Positions 5,241 through 5,495 of a stretch of 5,495 nt of DNA are shown in pieces. The DNA comes from an uncultured Granulicatella sp. (GTDB lineage Bacteria > Bacillota > Bacilli > Lactobacillales > Aerococcaceae): the NCBI GenBank assembly GCA_938017885.1, contig CALIJD010000239.1, forward strand, positions 1-5,495, read 5' to 3'. The notes below the pieces were generated by a model that made no database searches, was not told the DNA's origin, and was given only the letters and a program-made list of their open reading frames with translations. Numbering within the stretch: position 1 is the first letter of the stretch; every line of letters begins with the position of its first letter. Position numbers and translations under genes: made by a program.

Positions 5241-5495
5241 TTGAAAAGAATTAAAGCATTTGTAGTAGCTGTATTTCTATCTGTAATTTCGTTGGTTGTA
5301 TTTTTACACTTTTATATTCCGTACTTGGATAATTATTATAAAGTATCTGATAATTCTGTTAGATACAGTATAAGTCCAGAAAAATATAAGAGTACGGATA
5401 TCATAAAAGCTAATCTAGATCAAAATACTTTAGTTTTATTTGGATCTTCTGAATTAGCAATCACGAATCACAAAGAATATAGTTTTAATAAAGTT
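5241..5495 (+). CDS. dltD: DltD-family protein, N-terminal part (runs off the window)
   Basis: The first 85 residues are visible. DltD proteins are membrane-anchored with an extracellular SGNH-like hydrolase fold and act in D-alanylation of (lipo)teichoic acid. Here a basic start (LKRIK) leads into one long hydrophobic segment (about residues 6-26) with no cleavage site. FGSSEL follows (residues 67-72); this GSSEL block is the family hallmark and carries the candidate catalytic serine. The catalytic Asp and His expected near the C-terminus lie outside the window. The start is TTG 5241, preceded by GGGAG (5230-5234) at 6 nt. An in-frame stop at 5220-5222 excludes a longer form, and no ATG or GTG is available in between. 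It is preceded by a two-component system rather than dltA, dltB and dltC, so it may be a stand-alone copy or the first gene of a different operon. Another SGNH-like envelope enzyme is possible. Confidence 0.72.
   Translation, partial: MKRIKAFVVAVFLSVISLVVFLHFYIPYLDNYYKVSDNSVRYSISPEKYKSTDIIKANLDQNTLVLFGSSELAITNHKEYSFNKV

Overview
The window comes from a low-GC Gram-positive bacterium, most likely a member of the Lactobacillales. Support for this includes A+T-rich coding sequence, strong AGGAGG-type ribosome binding sites, U-tailed hairpin terminators, a CovR/CovS-type two-component system and the start of a DltD-family protein. A surface protein built from choline-binding repeats further suggests a host that carries phosphocholine on its (lipo)teichoic acids, as the mitis-group streptococci do. 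I cannot name the species from this sequence alone.

All five genes are on the + strand. (1) gnd, 6-phosphogluconate dehydrogenase (39-1472), is complete and closed by a strong hairpin terminator. (2) A secreted protein (1605-2867) joins an N-terminal Excalibur calcium-binding domain to 13 uninterrupted 20-residue choline-binding-type repeats and a Thr-rich tail. It has its own near-consensus promoter, with inverted repeats in and around it, and its own 15-bp-stem terminator, so it is a self-contained transcription unit. (3) and (4) An OmpR-type response regulator (best start 3007, end 3702) and a two-transmembrane sensor kinase (3713-5155) are 10 bp apart, with the kinase ribosome binding site overlapping the regulator stop codon. 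(5) After an 84-bp spacer holding a good promoter and no terminator, a TTG-initiated gene begins at 5241 and runs off the window. Its N-terminal membrane anchor and GSSEL motif mark it as DltD-like.

Genes 2 to 5 share a cell-envelope theme. The two-component system resembles CovRS/ArlRS systems that control surface properties. The DltD-like protein would act in D-alanylation of teichoic acid or a related acyl transfer, and the choline-binding protein would dock on the same polymers. Phased TTAAA elements at about 10-bp spacing lie upstream of, and run into, the -35 regions of both the regulator promoter and the dltD-like promoter. This suggests, but does not prove, that the regulator controls both its own operon and the downstream gene. 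gnd looks like a housekeeping neighbour; a gnd-regulator linkage is known in streptococci, and here the choline-binding gene lies between the two.
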